A stretch of DNA of 17,279 bases from an archaeon (GCA_021107835.1 JAIOSD010000025.1:1-17279); one strand, 5' to 3'; positions 5,524-12,590 are shown, counted from the first letter of the stretch. Program-made: numbers and translations. Notes: generated by a model from the letters alone, not told the origin.

Positions 5524-8097
5524 TTATTTCCTAATAAAAGTCTCAAAGAGAAGTTCTATCTGAGATTTACTCCATCCCTTATGAACCAAGGCAGAAATAA
5601 TTTGCTCTTTACTAAATCCCCTTCTCAAAGAACTAATAATAAAACTACTCAAAATAACTTTATCCTTTTCACCAACAAATAACTTCTTATGAAACAAACT
5701 ATAAGCTATTTTATTAGTTAAATCTCTAAAATTACCAGGACCTCTATAAACTAAAAGATATAATATCAACAAAAAGAACCCCCCAAATAAAAAGATATAC
5801 TTCCAAATAGAATTAGCACGAGCACAATCCTCCGCACAATAATCATCCCCCCCTTCAACTCGTTCCCAAGTCTCACAAGAATTATCTCCACAATATTTCT
5901 CACATCCTTCACTATAAGTATAACAGTAAGGAATACTATCAACAGAAACATCAGAATAAACAACAGTTTTTATCTCTTCTAACCCAGAAACAGGAACAGC
6001 ATATTTAATTTCTCCAACATTTCCAATCCAATAAATAACTTTAGCAGAATCATCTTTTTGACCAGAAGCAACAACATTATCTAAATTAGAAACCAATCCA
6101 CTAATATCCTCTGCAATGATAACATTAGATCCGCCAGTAACATCAATTTCTTTTCTAACAAAAACATAACTACTTTTCCCTTCAAAAAAATCTACATCAA
6201 ATAAAGTAGAATTCATATCCACTACAACATTATCTCTATTAAAAGAATAAATTGCATTTGCATAAGCATTAAAATTGCTTCTATTAGAAACTCCACTAAA
6301 TCTAAAAACTTCAGAAGGGGAATCAAGAGAAACACGCTTTATTACTAAACTATTTAATTTACCAACTTCTAAAGGGGTTTTACTAAACAAAGAATGTAGC
6401 TCACTAGCTATAACACCATATTTCTTTTCCTTAGTAGTAGACTCAGAATCTCTAACACTTGTAAAATTACTTTCCAACACTCCAACAGAAATTTCACTAG
6501 AATTAATCAAAGCACTATAACCCATAAAAGAAGAAAACTCTCCCAACACACCATCTAAATCTTCAAAAAATGCAGAACTATCAATAAACAATGAATCAAC
6601 CCTAGAGAATTCCAACTCTAAATAATCTTCCAAAGGCACAATATGAACAACAACACTAGTACTTGATTCAATACCTTCAGAATCCTTAACAGTTAATTCA
6701 ACAGTATAATCCCCATCAACAGAGTATTTGTGAGAAACAACTTCACCCAAACCAGTTTTATTATCACCAAATTTCCATTTCCATTTAGAAATACTTTTAT
6801 TTCCTTGAGCAAGAGAATCCCCACCATCAAATTGAATATCTAAATTTTTCCCCATATAATAAGAACTAACACCAATAACAGCAGTAGGACCAGGACTAAC
6901 ATTAAATGAAACTTCCATATCTTCCCCAGCAAAAGAAAGTTCTAAAATACAAATCTCTGCCTCATCAACTTCAGGGGTTTTAAGTTCAGAAAAACTAGCC
7001 AAAGGAATAGTTTCATCACTCAAATCAACATAAACAGTTTCTGTTTCTAATTCATAAAAATTTCTCGAAGTAGTTGGACCATATTCCAGAGTTAAATCCT
7101 CTAAAATAACCCCTCCACCACTTTCTAGTCTTAATCCAACTGGAACAATACAATCTCCACTATAACATTTCCCAGTATAATCATTTATTAGCTCTTCAAG
7201 TAAAGAACTTCCAATATAAACCCCTTCAGAACCCAAACTTTCTTGATACTTTGCTTTCTTCAAATTAAAAAAGAAATAATCCGAATTTGGAGCCACAGGT
7301 ATCTCATAACCTGTAGTGCTAGAATCAACACAAACTGAAAAGTTATTGGGACTATCTTCCCCACCAACACCTAAAACAATTTCACAACTAAAATCAGACC
7401 AACTACCACTTACAGCTATTTGATCAGTAATATCGCACTCTTCCGAGTTTCCAATACTTACAACAAGCTTTCCAGTATCCACATCTCTCCGAGCCTTACC
7501 ATTAACTTCCACCAAAAGCTCAGTAGACAATTCATCAAATTCTAATTCAAAAGAATTACACTCCTCATATTTTGGATCTCGTGAATCTGCACCCGCTAAA
7601 GAATAAGAAGCATCATACTCATTAGAATAAATTATATCACTCCATTCAGAAAAAGCTCCAACATAATGCCAATCTTCACCATCCAAACCAACATCAATAT
7701 AAAATCCAGTTCCACTTCCACTTAAACTAAAATTAATTTTATCAACTTCTTCTTCCACCCAAAAAGCAATAGATTTAGTTTCATTAACTTCAAAACTTTC
7801 TTGCATATCTATACTATACGTTCCTAAAGAATAAACCAATTCATCACCAGTATATATTCCAGCATTAGATAACAAAGTATACAAACTAACACTAACTTTA
7901 TCATAATTACCACACTCAGAAACATCACCTTCTACTAAATCACTAATATCAACAGAAGTTTCATTAATTATCAAATTTCCTTGAAAGTTTTCATTATTAG
8001 AATAACTAGTTTTAGTTAAGTCTAAACTAACATCAAAAGAAGCACTAACAAAAACTACACAAATCAACAAAAACAAAACAAAAACGCTTTTTTTCAA
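5524..8097 (-). CDS. Large PKD-domain surface protein with membrane anchor and helical cytoplasmic tail
   Basis: The 857-residue protein has a signal peptide (about 1-20), a long outer region, a PKD domain at about 403-488 (PTAVIGV, WKWKFGDN, HKYSVDGDYTVELTV), a cysteine cluster at 725-758, one membrane helix (about 763-784) and a cytoplasmic tail of about 70 residues. The tail holds two similar segments, GFSKEQIISALVHK (827-840) and GWSKSQIELLF (841-851), which look like a short helical repeat. Ten N-x-S/T sequons are visible (N45, N105, N122, N252, N433, N446, N532, N544, N605, N629), making it a good candidate substrate of the STT3 encoded here. The start is TTG at 8097, preceded by GAGGTG five bases upstream. 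PKD domains usually mediate surface protein contacts. The specific role is unknown. Confidence 0.8.
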   Translation of the reverse strand: MKKSVFVLFLLICVVFVSASFDVSLDLTKTSYSNNENFQGNLIINETSVDISDLVEGDVSECGNYDKVSVSLYTLLSNAGIYTGDELVYSLGTYSIDMQESFEVNETKSIAFWVEEEVDKINFSLSGSGTGFYIDVGLDGEDWHYVGAFSEWSDIIYSNEYDASYSLAGADSRDPKYEECNSFELEFDELSTELLVEVNGKARRDVDTGKLVVSIGNSEECDITDQIAVSGSWSDFSCEIVLGVGGEDSPNNFSVCVDSSTTGYEIPVAPNSDYFFFNLKKAKYQESLGSEGVYIGSSLLEELINDYTGKCYSGDCIVPVGLRLESGGGVILEDLTLEYGPTTSRNFYELETETVYVDLSDETIPLASFSELKTPEVDEAEICILELSFAGEDMEVSFNVSPGPTAVIGVSSYYMGKNLDIQFDGGDSLAQGNKSISKWKWKFGDNKTGLGEVVSHKYSVDGDYTVELTVKDSEGIESSTSVVVHIVPLEDYLELEFSRVDSLFIDSSAFFEDLDGVLGEFSSFMGYSALINSSEISVGVLESNFTSVRDSESTTKEKKYGVIASELHSLFSKTPLEVGKLNSLVIKRVSLDSPSEVFRFSGVSNRSNFNAYANAIYSFNRDNVVVDMNSTLFDVDFFEGKSSYVFVRKEIDVTGGSNVIIAEDISGLVSNLDNVVASGQKDDSAKVIYWIGNVGEIKYAVPVSGLEEIKTVVYSDVSVDSIPYCYTYSEGCEKYCGDNSCETWERVEGGDDYCAEDCARANSIWKYIFLFGGFFLLILYLLVYRGPGNFRDLTNKIAYSLFHKKLFVGEKDKVILSSFIISSLRRGFSKEQIISALVHKGWSKSQIELLFETFIRK

Positions 8098-8102
8098 ATA
8101 AC

Positions 8103-8108
8103 CACCTC
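8103..8108 (-). promoter_or_regulatory. Shine-Dalgarno site before the TTG start of the PKD protein
   Basis: The minus strand reads GAGGTG with five bases to the TTG. It matches the complement of the archaeal 16S 3' end (GGAGGTGA) over six bases. It is the only clear ribosome binding site I see in the window, and it supports the TTG as the true start. Confidence 0.7.
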
Positions 8109-8131
8109 TTTTAAATTAAATCTTAAATTTT

Positions 8132-8142
8132 GTATATTTAAA
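8132..8142 (-). promoter_or_regulatory. TATA-like box of the PKD protein gene
   Basis: Minus-strand TTTAAATATAC is centred about 40 bp before the start codon, further than at other genes here. That predicts a leader of about 12-15 nt, just enough to carry the GAGGTG site. Confidence 0.5.
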
Positions 8143-8155
8143 GATTGTGTTTTAT

Positions 8156-8641
8156 TTAGTAAAACTCTTTCCCTTTTTTACTCGGCTTAACTCTAACTTT
8201 TCCATCATTAAAAGAAGGATATTCACTATTTTCCAAATGATCCATAAAAACAGCTAAAGCCCCAACTTCAGAATGTGGTTGATTAGTAACTCCAACATTA
8301 AAATCAGAAGCCTGATAAACTTCAGGAGGAACTTTTTCCCCACCAATAACAATCAACAAATCTTTTTTAGGAATTTTAACTTTTCTAAAATCTTCACCAT
8401 ACATTGTTAGATGAACAACAGTTTTGCCTTCAAACACTTTTTCAAACTTTTTCAAATGTTCAATAGAAAAGTCACCACCAAACTCACTAGAGATTCTATT
8501 CACACTTTCTTCGTAACTTTTATCTTTCTGACCTGTATACCAAATTTTTTTAGCACCAAAAGCACGAGCAACCAGAGCAACATGCGTACTAATTCTTTTG
8601 TCTCTACTAATCCTATGTCCCAATCTTAATACTTCAATCAT
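8156..8641 (-). CDS. trm56: tRNA (cytidine(56)-2'-O)-methyltransferase, Trm56
   Basis: The 161-residue protein matches the archaeal Trm56 family (COG1303), a SPOUT methyltransferase that uses S-adenosylmethionine to methylate the 2'-hydroxyl of C56 in the T loop of tRNAs. The N-terminus has the family signature VLRLGHRISRD followed by STHVALVARAFGA (residues 4-30). The C-terminal knot region shows IVIGGEKVPPEVY (97-109) and NVGVTNQPHSEVGALAVFMD (115-134), which form the cofactor site in SPOUT enzymes. The length is within the range for compact members. All three tRNAs in the window carry C56. The ATG at 8641 has a TATA-like box about 25 bp upstream and no ribosome binding site. It is divergent from secF. 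Confidence 0.95.
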   Translation of the reverse strand: MIEVLRLGHRISRDKRISTHVALVARAFGAKKIWYTGQKDKSYEESVNRISSEFGGDFSIEHLKKFEKVFEGKTVVHLTMYGEDFRKVKIPKKDLLIVIGGEKVPPEVYQASDFNVGVTNQPHSEVGALAVFMDHLENSEYPSFNDGKVRVKPSKKGKEFY

Positions 8642-8659
8642 AAAAATAAAACAAAGAAA

Positions 8660-8671
8660 CTATTTAATAAA
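8660..8671 (-). promoter_or_regulatory. TATA-like box of trm56
   Basis: Minus-strand TTTATTAAATAG is centred about 25 bp before the trm56 ATG at 8641. It shares a 78-bp divergent region with the secF promoter. Confidence 0.5.
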
Positions 8672-8690
8672 ACTATCTAAACCAAAACTT

Positions 8691-8700
8691 TTTAAATAAA
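8691..8700 (+). promoter_or_regulatory. TATA-like box of secF-secD
   Basis: TTTAAATAAA is centred about 25 bp before the secF ATG at 8720, which supports that ATG over the second one five codons downstream. Confidence 0.5.
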
Positions 8701-8719
8701 ACTTAATCACAAAACACCT

Positions 8720-9589
8720 ATGGAAAAGTTCTACATGAAGAATTATAAGAAACTACTTCTAATCCCATTAATACTTCTAATATTAAGCATAACAGTACTT
8801 CTAGTTCAATATTCAAATAACGGTTATTTCATAGATAAAGATGTCTCATTAAAAGGAGGGATTTCAGCAACTATTTACACAAACCAAGAAATAAACAAAA
8901 ACCAAATAGAGCAAGATTTCCTACAAGAAAATCCCGGAGCAGAAATAACAATAAGAACTCTATCAACAATAGGCACAAAACAAGATAACGGGATAATAAT
9001 AGAAGTCACAGAAACATCATTAGAAAAAACAAAAGAATTCATAAATTCAAACTTCCCAAATGCAGACACTTCTATTCAACAAACAGGTGCAGGATTAGGA
9101 GAATCATTTTTCAAAGAAATGATAATGGCAATAATCTTTGCTTTCATATTAATGGGTATTGTAGTCCTTATAACATTCAGAAAAATACTACCTTCGTTAG
9201 CAGTAATCTTTTCAGCACTGTTAGATATAATAGCAACACTAGCAATAGTAAGCCTCTTAGGAATGAAACTTTCCACAGCAGGAATTGCAGCATTTCTAAT
9301 GATAATTGGTTATTCTATAGATTCAGATATAATGCTAACCACAAAAGTTCTAAAAAGAAAAGCAGGATCACTATGGGAAAGAACAGTTATAGCTTTCAAA
9401 ACAGGAATGACCATGACCCTAACAACAATAGCAGCACTATCTATTGCATTCATAATAACAAATTCAATTATTCTAAAACAAATGTTTGGGATTGTCTTAA
9501 TCGCTTTAGTAATTGACATAATCTCTACGTGGTGTATGAATACAGGATTATTAATTTGGTACATAAAGAAAAATGAAAAAACTTATTAA
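8720..9589 (+). CDS. secF: Protein translocase subunit SecF
   Basis: SecF works with SecD beside the SecYE channel and helps drive or release exported proteins on the outer face. The 289-residue product has the expected plan: one N-terminal membrane helix (about 12-30), a periplasmic-type domain (about 31-130) opening with the family motif VSLKGGIS, then five more helices. The last block includes GYSIDSDIMLTTKVLKRK, the counterpart of the GYSI(N/D)D...R motif of the SecF/RND fold. It is shorter than bacterial SecF but normal for archaea. The gene precedes secD, the usual archaeal order, and its last 17 bases overlap the secD start, so the two are cotranscribed and probably translationally coupled. 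Confidence 0.93.
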   Translation: MEKFYMKNYKKLLLIPLILLILSITVLLVQYSNNGYFIDKDVSLKGGISATIYTNQEINKNQIEQDFLQENPGAEITIRTLSTIGTKQDNGIIIEVTETSLEKTKEFINSNFPNADTSIQQTGAGLGESFFKEMIMAIIFAFILMGIVVLITFRKILPSLAVIFSALLDIIATLAIVSLLGMKLSTAGIAAFLMIIGYSIDSDIMLTTKVLKRKAGSLWERTVIAFKTGMTMTLTTIAALSIAFIITNSIILKQMFGIVLIALVIDIISTWCMNTGLLIWYIKKNEKTY

Positions 9590-11129
9590 AAAAACAAGAG
9601 TAATAATATTAATATTCTTTTTAATAATCACAATTATAGCAATAAATCCCCAGTTTGACACAGAAGGGGCAATAATAAAATCTGTAGAGAAAAACTCCGA
9701 AGCAGATAAAGCAGGAATAATTCCCCCCCCAGTAGACTTAGCACCCACTAATTATGAAAAAATTCTAAGAGTTAACGGGGAAAAAATAACAAATGTAGAT
9801 GAATATGCAACAATCATTTCAGACACCCCATTGAATGAAACAGTAAGAATAGAAACAAATAAGGGAATTTATACAATAATAAAAGAAACAGAAGACCTAG
9901 GATTAAATGTTCAAAATATCCCTTCAAACAATATTAGAAAAGGTTTGGATTTACAAGGGGGAACAAGAGTTCTACTAAAACCAGAATTAGAAATAACAGA
10001 TACTCAAAGAGATGAATTAATTCAAGTAATGGAATACCGATTAAACACCTATGGTTTATCAGACATAGAGATAAGAAAATCAGATGATTTACTAGGTAAC
10101 AAATATATCTTAGTTGAAATAGCTGGAGCTACAAAACAAGAAGTTTCAGATCTAATCGCATCTCAAGGCCTCTTTGAAGCAAAAATAGCAAATGAAACAG
10201 TTTTCAGGGGGGGAGAAGAAGACATAACATTTGTTTGTAGAAACGATGGTACTTGTGCAGGAATCAGAGACTGTGTAGACACCCAAGAAGGAACTTACTG
10301 TAAATTTGAATTCCAAATAAGATTAAGTTTAGGTGCAGCAAAAAAACATGCAGACATAACAAGAGATCTAGAGATAATCACTGATGAAAATGGTCAACAA
10401 TATCTCTCAGAAAAATTAGACTTCTATCTAGACGGTACACTAGTAGATAGTTTAAACATTGGAGCAGACTTAAGAGGAAGTGAAGCAACAAGCATCGTAA
10501 TTTCTGGCCCAGGAATTGGAGCAACTCAACAAGAAGCAGTACAAGAAGCATTATTAGGTATGAACAAACTACAAACAGTATTATTAACCGGTTCTATTCC
10601 ATTCAAATTAAACATAGAAAAAATAGATACAATTTCTCCAGTGTTAGGTTCAGCATTTGTAAACAATGCACTATTAGTAGGATTACTCGCAATCTTAGCT
10701 GTTTCTATTGTAGTTTTCATAAGATATCGAAATCTAAAAATTGCAATACCAATGATAATAACTTCATTTTCAGAAATAGCACTTATCCTAGGATTTGCAG
10801 CAATCGCAAAATACAACTTAGACTTGGCTGCAATCGCAGGAATAATAGCAGCAGTAGGAACAGGGGTGGACCACCAAATAATAATTATAGACGAAGTACT
10901 ATCAAAAGAATCCGAATACTCTTATAGGTGGAAACAAAAACTAAAAAGAGCTTTTTTCATAATCATGGCAGCATATTTAACAACACTAGCAGCAATGGCA
11001 CCATTATTTTCTGCAGGAGCCGGATTATTAAGAGGGTTCGCACTAGTAACAATCGTTGGAGCAACAATCGGAGTCTTTATTACTAGACCGGCGTTTGCTG
11101 CAATGATAGAATCACTAACACAGGAATAG
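9573..11129 (+). CDS. secD: Protein translocase subunit SecD with a PDZ-like N-terminal segment
   Basis: This 518-residue SecD has one N-terminal helix (about 9-25), a large extracytoplasmic region and a C-terminal block of five helices starting near residue 355. The signature KGLDLQGGTRVLL lies at 123-135. The last block has GVDHQIIIIDEVL, equivalent to the loop motif of the RND fold. Between the first helix and the signature, residues about 32-105 resemble a PDZ domain: GAIIKSVEKNSEADKAGI followed by ILRVNGEKITNVDEYATII. The head domain also has four cysteines close together (FVCRNDGTCAG, RDCVDTQ, TYCKFEF), which could form disulfides. The ATG overlaps secF. An 8-base C run encodes the prolines after AGII. 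The gene ends two bases before the stop of a convergent small gene. Confidence 0.92.
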   Translation: MKKLIKKTRVIILIFFLIITIIAINPQFDTEGAIIKSVEKNSEADKAGIIPPPVDLAPTNYEKILRVNGEKITNVDEYATIISDTPLNETVRIETNKGIYTIIKETEDLGLNVQNIPSNNIRKGLDLQGGTRVLLKPELEITDTQRDELIQVMEYRLNTYGLSDIEIRKSDDLLGNKYILVEIAGATKQEVSDLIASQGLFEAKIANETVFRGGEEDITFVCRNDGTCAGIRDCVDTQEGTYCKFEFQIRLSLGAAKKHADITRDLEIITDENGQQYLSEKLDFYLDGTLVDSLNIGADLRGSEATSIVISGPGIGATQQEAVQEALLGMNKLQTVLLTGSIPFKLNIEKIDTISPVLGSAFVNNALLVGLLAILAVSIVVFIRYRNLKIAIPMIITSFSEIALILGFAAIAKYNLDLAAIAGIIAAVGTGVDHQIIIIDEVLSKESEYSYRWKQKLKRAFFIIMAAYLTTLAAMAPLFSAGAGLLRGFALVTIVGATIGVFITRPAFAAMIESLTQE

Positions 11130-11131
11130 TT

Positions 11132-11239
11132 TTATTTATTACTTAAAAATTTCCAAAGAAGATAAATCACTATAATAATAACGATTGCAAATAAGAATGT
11201 ACTTACACTCTTAGCTGGAGCCAAAAGAGGTTCTGTCAT
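11132..11239 (-). CDS. Small single-helix membrane protein, 35 residues
   Basis: The minus strand has ATG (11239) through TAA (11132), giving 35 residues that begin MTEPLLAPAKSVST, continue with a hydrophobic helix (FLFAIVIIIVIYLLWKF) and end SNK. A TATA-like box is centred about 27 bp before the ATG, the spacing seen at most other genes here, and the 138-bp gap between secD and the acyltransferase gene holds nothing else. The shape is a tail-anchored single-pass peptide. Sec61-beta/SecG-type translocon subunits share that shape and the gene sits next to secD, but I see no specific sequence match. Function unknown. Confidence 0.55.
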   Translation of the reverse strand: MTEPLLAPAKSVSTFLFAIVIIIVIYLLWKFLSNK

Positions 11240-11260
11240 TTTATAATAACTATTATTCCT

Positions 11261-11272
11261 AAAATATTTAAG
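11261..11272 (-). promoter_or_regulatory. TATA-like box of the 35-residue gene
   Basis: Minus-strand CTTAAATATTTT is centred about 27 bp before the ATG at 11239. It overlaps the last codons of the upstream pduL-like gene. Confidence 0.4.
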
Positions 11273-11843
11273 TGTTTCTACTAACCAATTTAGCAAAAGT
11301 TTGCCCATTATGATCTAAAGCATTTCCTTCATCAGTATCAATATGAAGAGCCATACTATAAGTAGAACTCACCCTCACAAGAACATCATGAAAAGTCATC
11401 CCCCTTTCACCACCAATTTTTAAATCAATAATCTGTTTATCTGTTAAACCATACTCTTCTGCTTCCACATCAGAAACATGTAAATGACGCTTTGCAATTA
11501 TAACTCCTCGATCAAGCATAACTTCCCCCTTAGGCCCCCTTATCAAAATCCCAGGAGAATCAACTAAATCTCCAGATTCTCTTAAAGGAACATTCATCTT
11601 TAAGTATCTGGAATCAGTTTTAGAAATTTCAACTTGACTTTCCTTTCTCGGAGGAGCTAAAACTCTTACATTATCTATAACCTTACCACCATTAACCAAA
11701 CTAATTTTTTCAGTAGTAGCAAATTGCCCTAACTGCGATAAATCTTTAAGTTTCTCAAGTGCAGTGTTTCCAAAAAGTTTAAGCATATGCTCTTCAGACA
11801 AATGAACATGCCTATTTGAAACCTCAACTAAAATATTTTCCAT
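11268..11843 (-). CDS. pduL: PduL-type phosphate acyltransferase (phosphotransacylase)
   Basis: PduL enzymes interconvert acyl-CoA and acyl-phosphate (acetyl or propanoyl) using a metal-bound active site. The 191-residue product shows the family blocks: SNRHVHLS at 9-16, GQFATTEK (39-46), VRVLAPPR (59-66), SQVEIS, the RHLHV motif (119-123), and HIDTDEGNA (167-175). The histidines in the first and third blocks are the expected metal ligands. I place the start at the ATG at 11843, because a TATA-like box lies 26 bp upstream of it. Reading four codons further to a TTG at 11855 leaves only 14 bp to that box. No microcompartment shell genes or acetate kinase lie nearby, so a general role in acetyl-CoA/acetyl-phosphate exchange is more likely than 1,2-propanediol use; this is inference. 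Confidence 0.9.
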   Translation of the reverse strand: MENILVEVSNRHVHLSEEHMLKLFGNTALEKLKDLSQLGQFATTEKISLVNGGKVIDNVRVLAPPRKESQVEISKTDSRYLKMNVPLRESGDLVDSPGILIRGPKGEVMLDRGVIIAKRHLHVSDVEAEEYGLTDKQIIDLKIGGERGMTFHDVLVRVSSTYSMALHIDTDEGNALDHNGQTFAKLVSRNT

Positions 11844-11864
11844 ACTAATAAACAAAAAGAACTA

Positions 11865-11874
11865 TCTTATAAAG
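11865..11874 (-). promoter_or_regulatory. TATA-like box of the pduL-like gene
   Basis: Minus-strand CTTTATAAGA is centred about 26 bp before the ATG at 11843. It decides the start codon of this gene. Confidence 0.55.
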
Positions 11875-11895
11875 TTAATGAAAAACAATTATTAG

Positions 11896-12138
11896 TTATT
11901 GCTCATCCTTATGGTAAAGATCTAAGATATAAACAATATTTTTTTCAATTTTATATGATAATCTAAAAGGGGGAACATAAAGTTCTCTTGTTCCTTTTCG
12001 AGAATACATCATTGGTTTTCCAATTTCTGGATTTGCTTTTATTTTTTCTATCTGTTTAATAATTCTTCCTTTAATGGATCCCTCTTTAATCTTGTGAAAT
12101 TTTCTTTTAAAATCATCTAAAGAAATAACTCTTACCAC
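11896..12138 (-). CDS. RelE/ParE-family toxin of a type II toxin-antitoxin pair
   Basis: The 80-residue basic protein has the RelE/ParE look: an N-terminal helical hairpin rich in lysine (FKRKFHKIKEGSIKGRIIKQ), a turn NPEIGKPMMY, then strands RELYVPPFRLSYKIE and NIVYILDLYHKDEQ. The pattern 'L..PPFRL.Y......V.IL...HK' is typical of RelE-like toxins, many of which cut mRNA on the ribosome. The start is GTG at 12138, overlapping the end of the upstream AbrB-type gene by 7 bp, so translation is probably coupled. Third-base usage (Gly GGA, Ala GCA, Pro mostly CCA) differs from the T-ending usage of trm56 on the same strand. The mRNA-cleaving activity is inferred from family resemblance; I cannot confirm catalytic residues. 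Confidence 0.75.
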   Translation of the reverse strand: MVRVISLDDFKRKFHKIKEGSIKGRIIKQIEKIKANPEIGKPMMYSRKGTRELYVPPFRLSYKIEKNIVYILDLYHKDEQ

Positions 12139-12401
12139 TTTTTCATCTCTTCAATAAAATCGTCGAAACCCATTTCAATGCCTTCTCCGCGCTCTATTCT
12201 CTTCATAGCCTCTTCAGTTCTTCTAGCAAATTCTAAATCTTCTTTTAATTGCTTATCCATATCCGAAGTTTTCTTAACAATAATCATTTCTTTATCCTTT
12301 ATCAAAATTAATTTTTCTCCAACATTAATATTTTGCCTCATTTCAGCAGGGATTACAATTTGTCCTTTTGAAGACATCCGAGTTATATTAATCTCTACCA
12401 T
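12132..12401 (-). CDS. AbrB/MazE-type antitoxin (SpoVT-AbrB fold)
   Basis: The 89-residue protein starts with an AbrB-type DNA-binding domain (about 1-45): TRMSSKGQIVIPAEMRQN, then the INVGEKLILIKDKEMIIV strands that complete the swapped-hairpin dimer. The C-terminal half is helical and acidic (DLEFARRTEEAMKRIERG, FDDFIEEMKKW), as expected for a toxin-neutralising tail. It precedes and overlaps the RelE-like gene, the usual antitoxin-first order. An inverted repeat just upstream, between the TATA-like box and the start codon, suggests autoregulation by the dimer. Pairing an AbrB-type antitoxin with a RelE-type toxin is common in archaea. Confidence 0.85.
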   Translation of the reverse strand: MVEINITRMSSKGQIVIPAEMRQNINVGEKLILIKDKEMIIVKKTSDMDKQLKEDLEFARRTEEAMKRIERGEGIEMGFDDFIEEMKKW

Positions 12402-12410
12402 TTTAGTTAT

Positions 12411-12426
12411 GTAAGATTAGTCTTAC
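12411..12426. promoter_or_regulatory. Inverted repeat, probable operator of the toxin-antitoxin operon
   Basis: GTAAGA-TTAG-TCTTAC is a perfect 6-bp inverted repeat with a 4-bp spacer, 9 bp upstream of the antitoxin ATG and touching the TATA-like box. A dimeric AbrB-type repressor bound here would block the promoter. Binding is inferred. Confidence 0.55.
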
Positions 12427-12434
12427 TTATAAAC
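12425..12434 (-). promoter_or_regulatory. TATA-like box of the toxin-antitoxin operon
   Basis: Minus-strand GTTTATAAGT is centred about 29 bp before the antitoxin ATG at 12401. Two of its bases belong to the inverted repeat. Confidence 0.5.
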
Positions 12435-12476
12435 GTTTTGGTTTTAAAAAATTAGGTTTCCACTTAATGAAAAATA

Positions 12477-12590
12477 CGCTGGGACTGGGATTCGAACCCA
12501 GATACCCGAAGGCTCGGTTCTCACGAAAATGATTTACTTTCAAAAAGTTTTCTTCGAGACCGATGCAATACCAGATTATGCGATCCCAGC
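12477..12590 (-). tRNA. tRNA-Ser (anticodon CGA) with intron
   Basis: The acceptor GCTGGGA pairs with TCCCAGC, followed by G73, the base expected for archaeal serine tRNA (leucine has A73). The T arm is CTGGG-TTCGAAT-CCCAG. The variable arm is a 12-nt class II arm that folds as GCC-TTCG-GGT, a UUCG tetraloop. The anticodon stem is TCGGT/ACCGA, with loop CTCGAAA after a 33-nt intron is removed, giving anticodon CGA (reads UCG). The mature length is 81 nt without CCA. Confidence 0.92.
12520..12552 (-). other. Intron of tRNA-Ser(CGA)
   Basis: This 33-nt segment interrupts the anticodon loop between positions 37 and 38. CTCG of the loop can pair with TGAG at the intron end (one G-U), and GAAAA with TTTTC inside, giving a relaxed bulge-helix-bulge for the splicing endonuclease. 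CTTTTTGAAA at intron positions 6-15 also occurs at the same place in the tRNA-Gly intron. Confidence 0.85.

Noticed and set aside
11844..11855. Longer pduL-like frame starting at TTG 11855
   Set aside because: It adds only four residues, and the TATA-like box is just 14 bp away, whereas the ATG at 11843 has the usual 26-bp spacing.
12402..12476. tRNA-associated attachment site or integrated element near tRNA-Ser
   Set aside because: No integrase gene and no repeated tRNA 3' segment are seen in the window; only the toxin-antitoxin pair is present.
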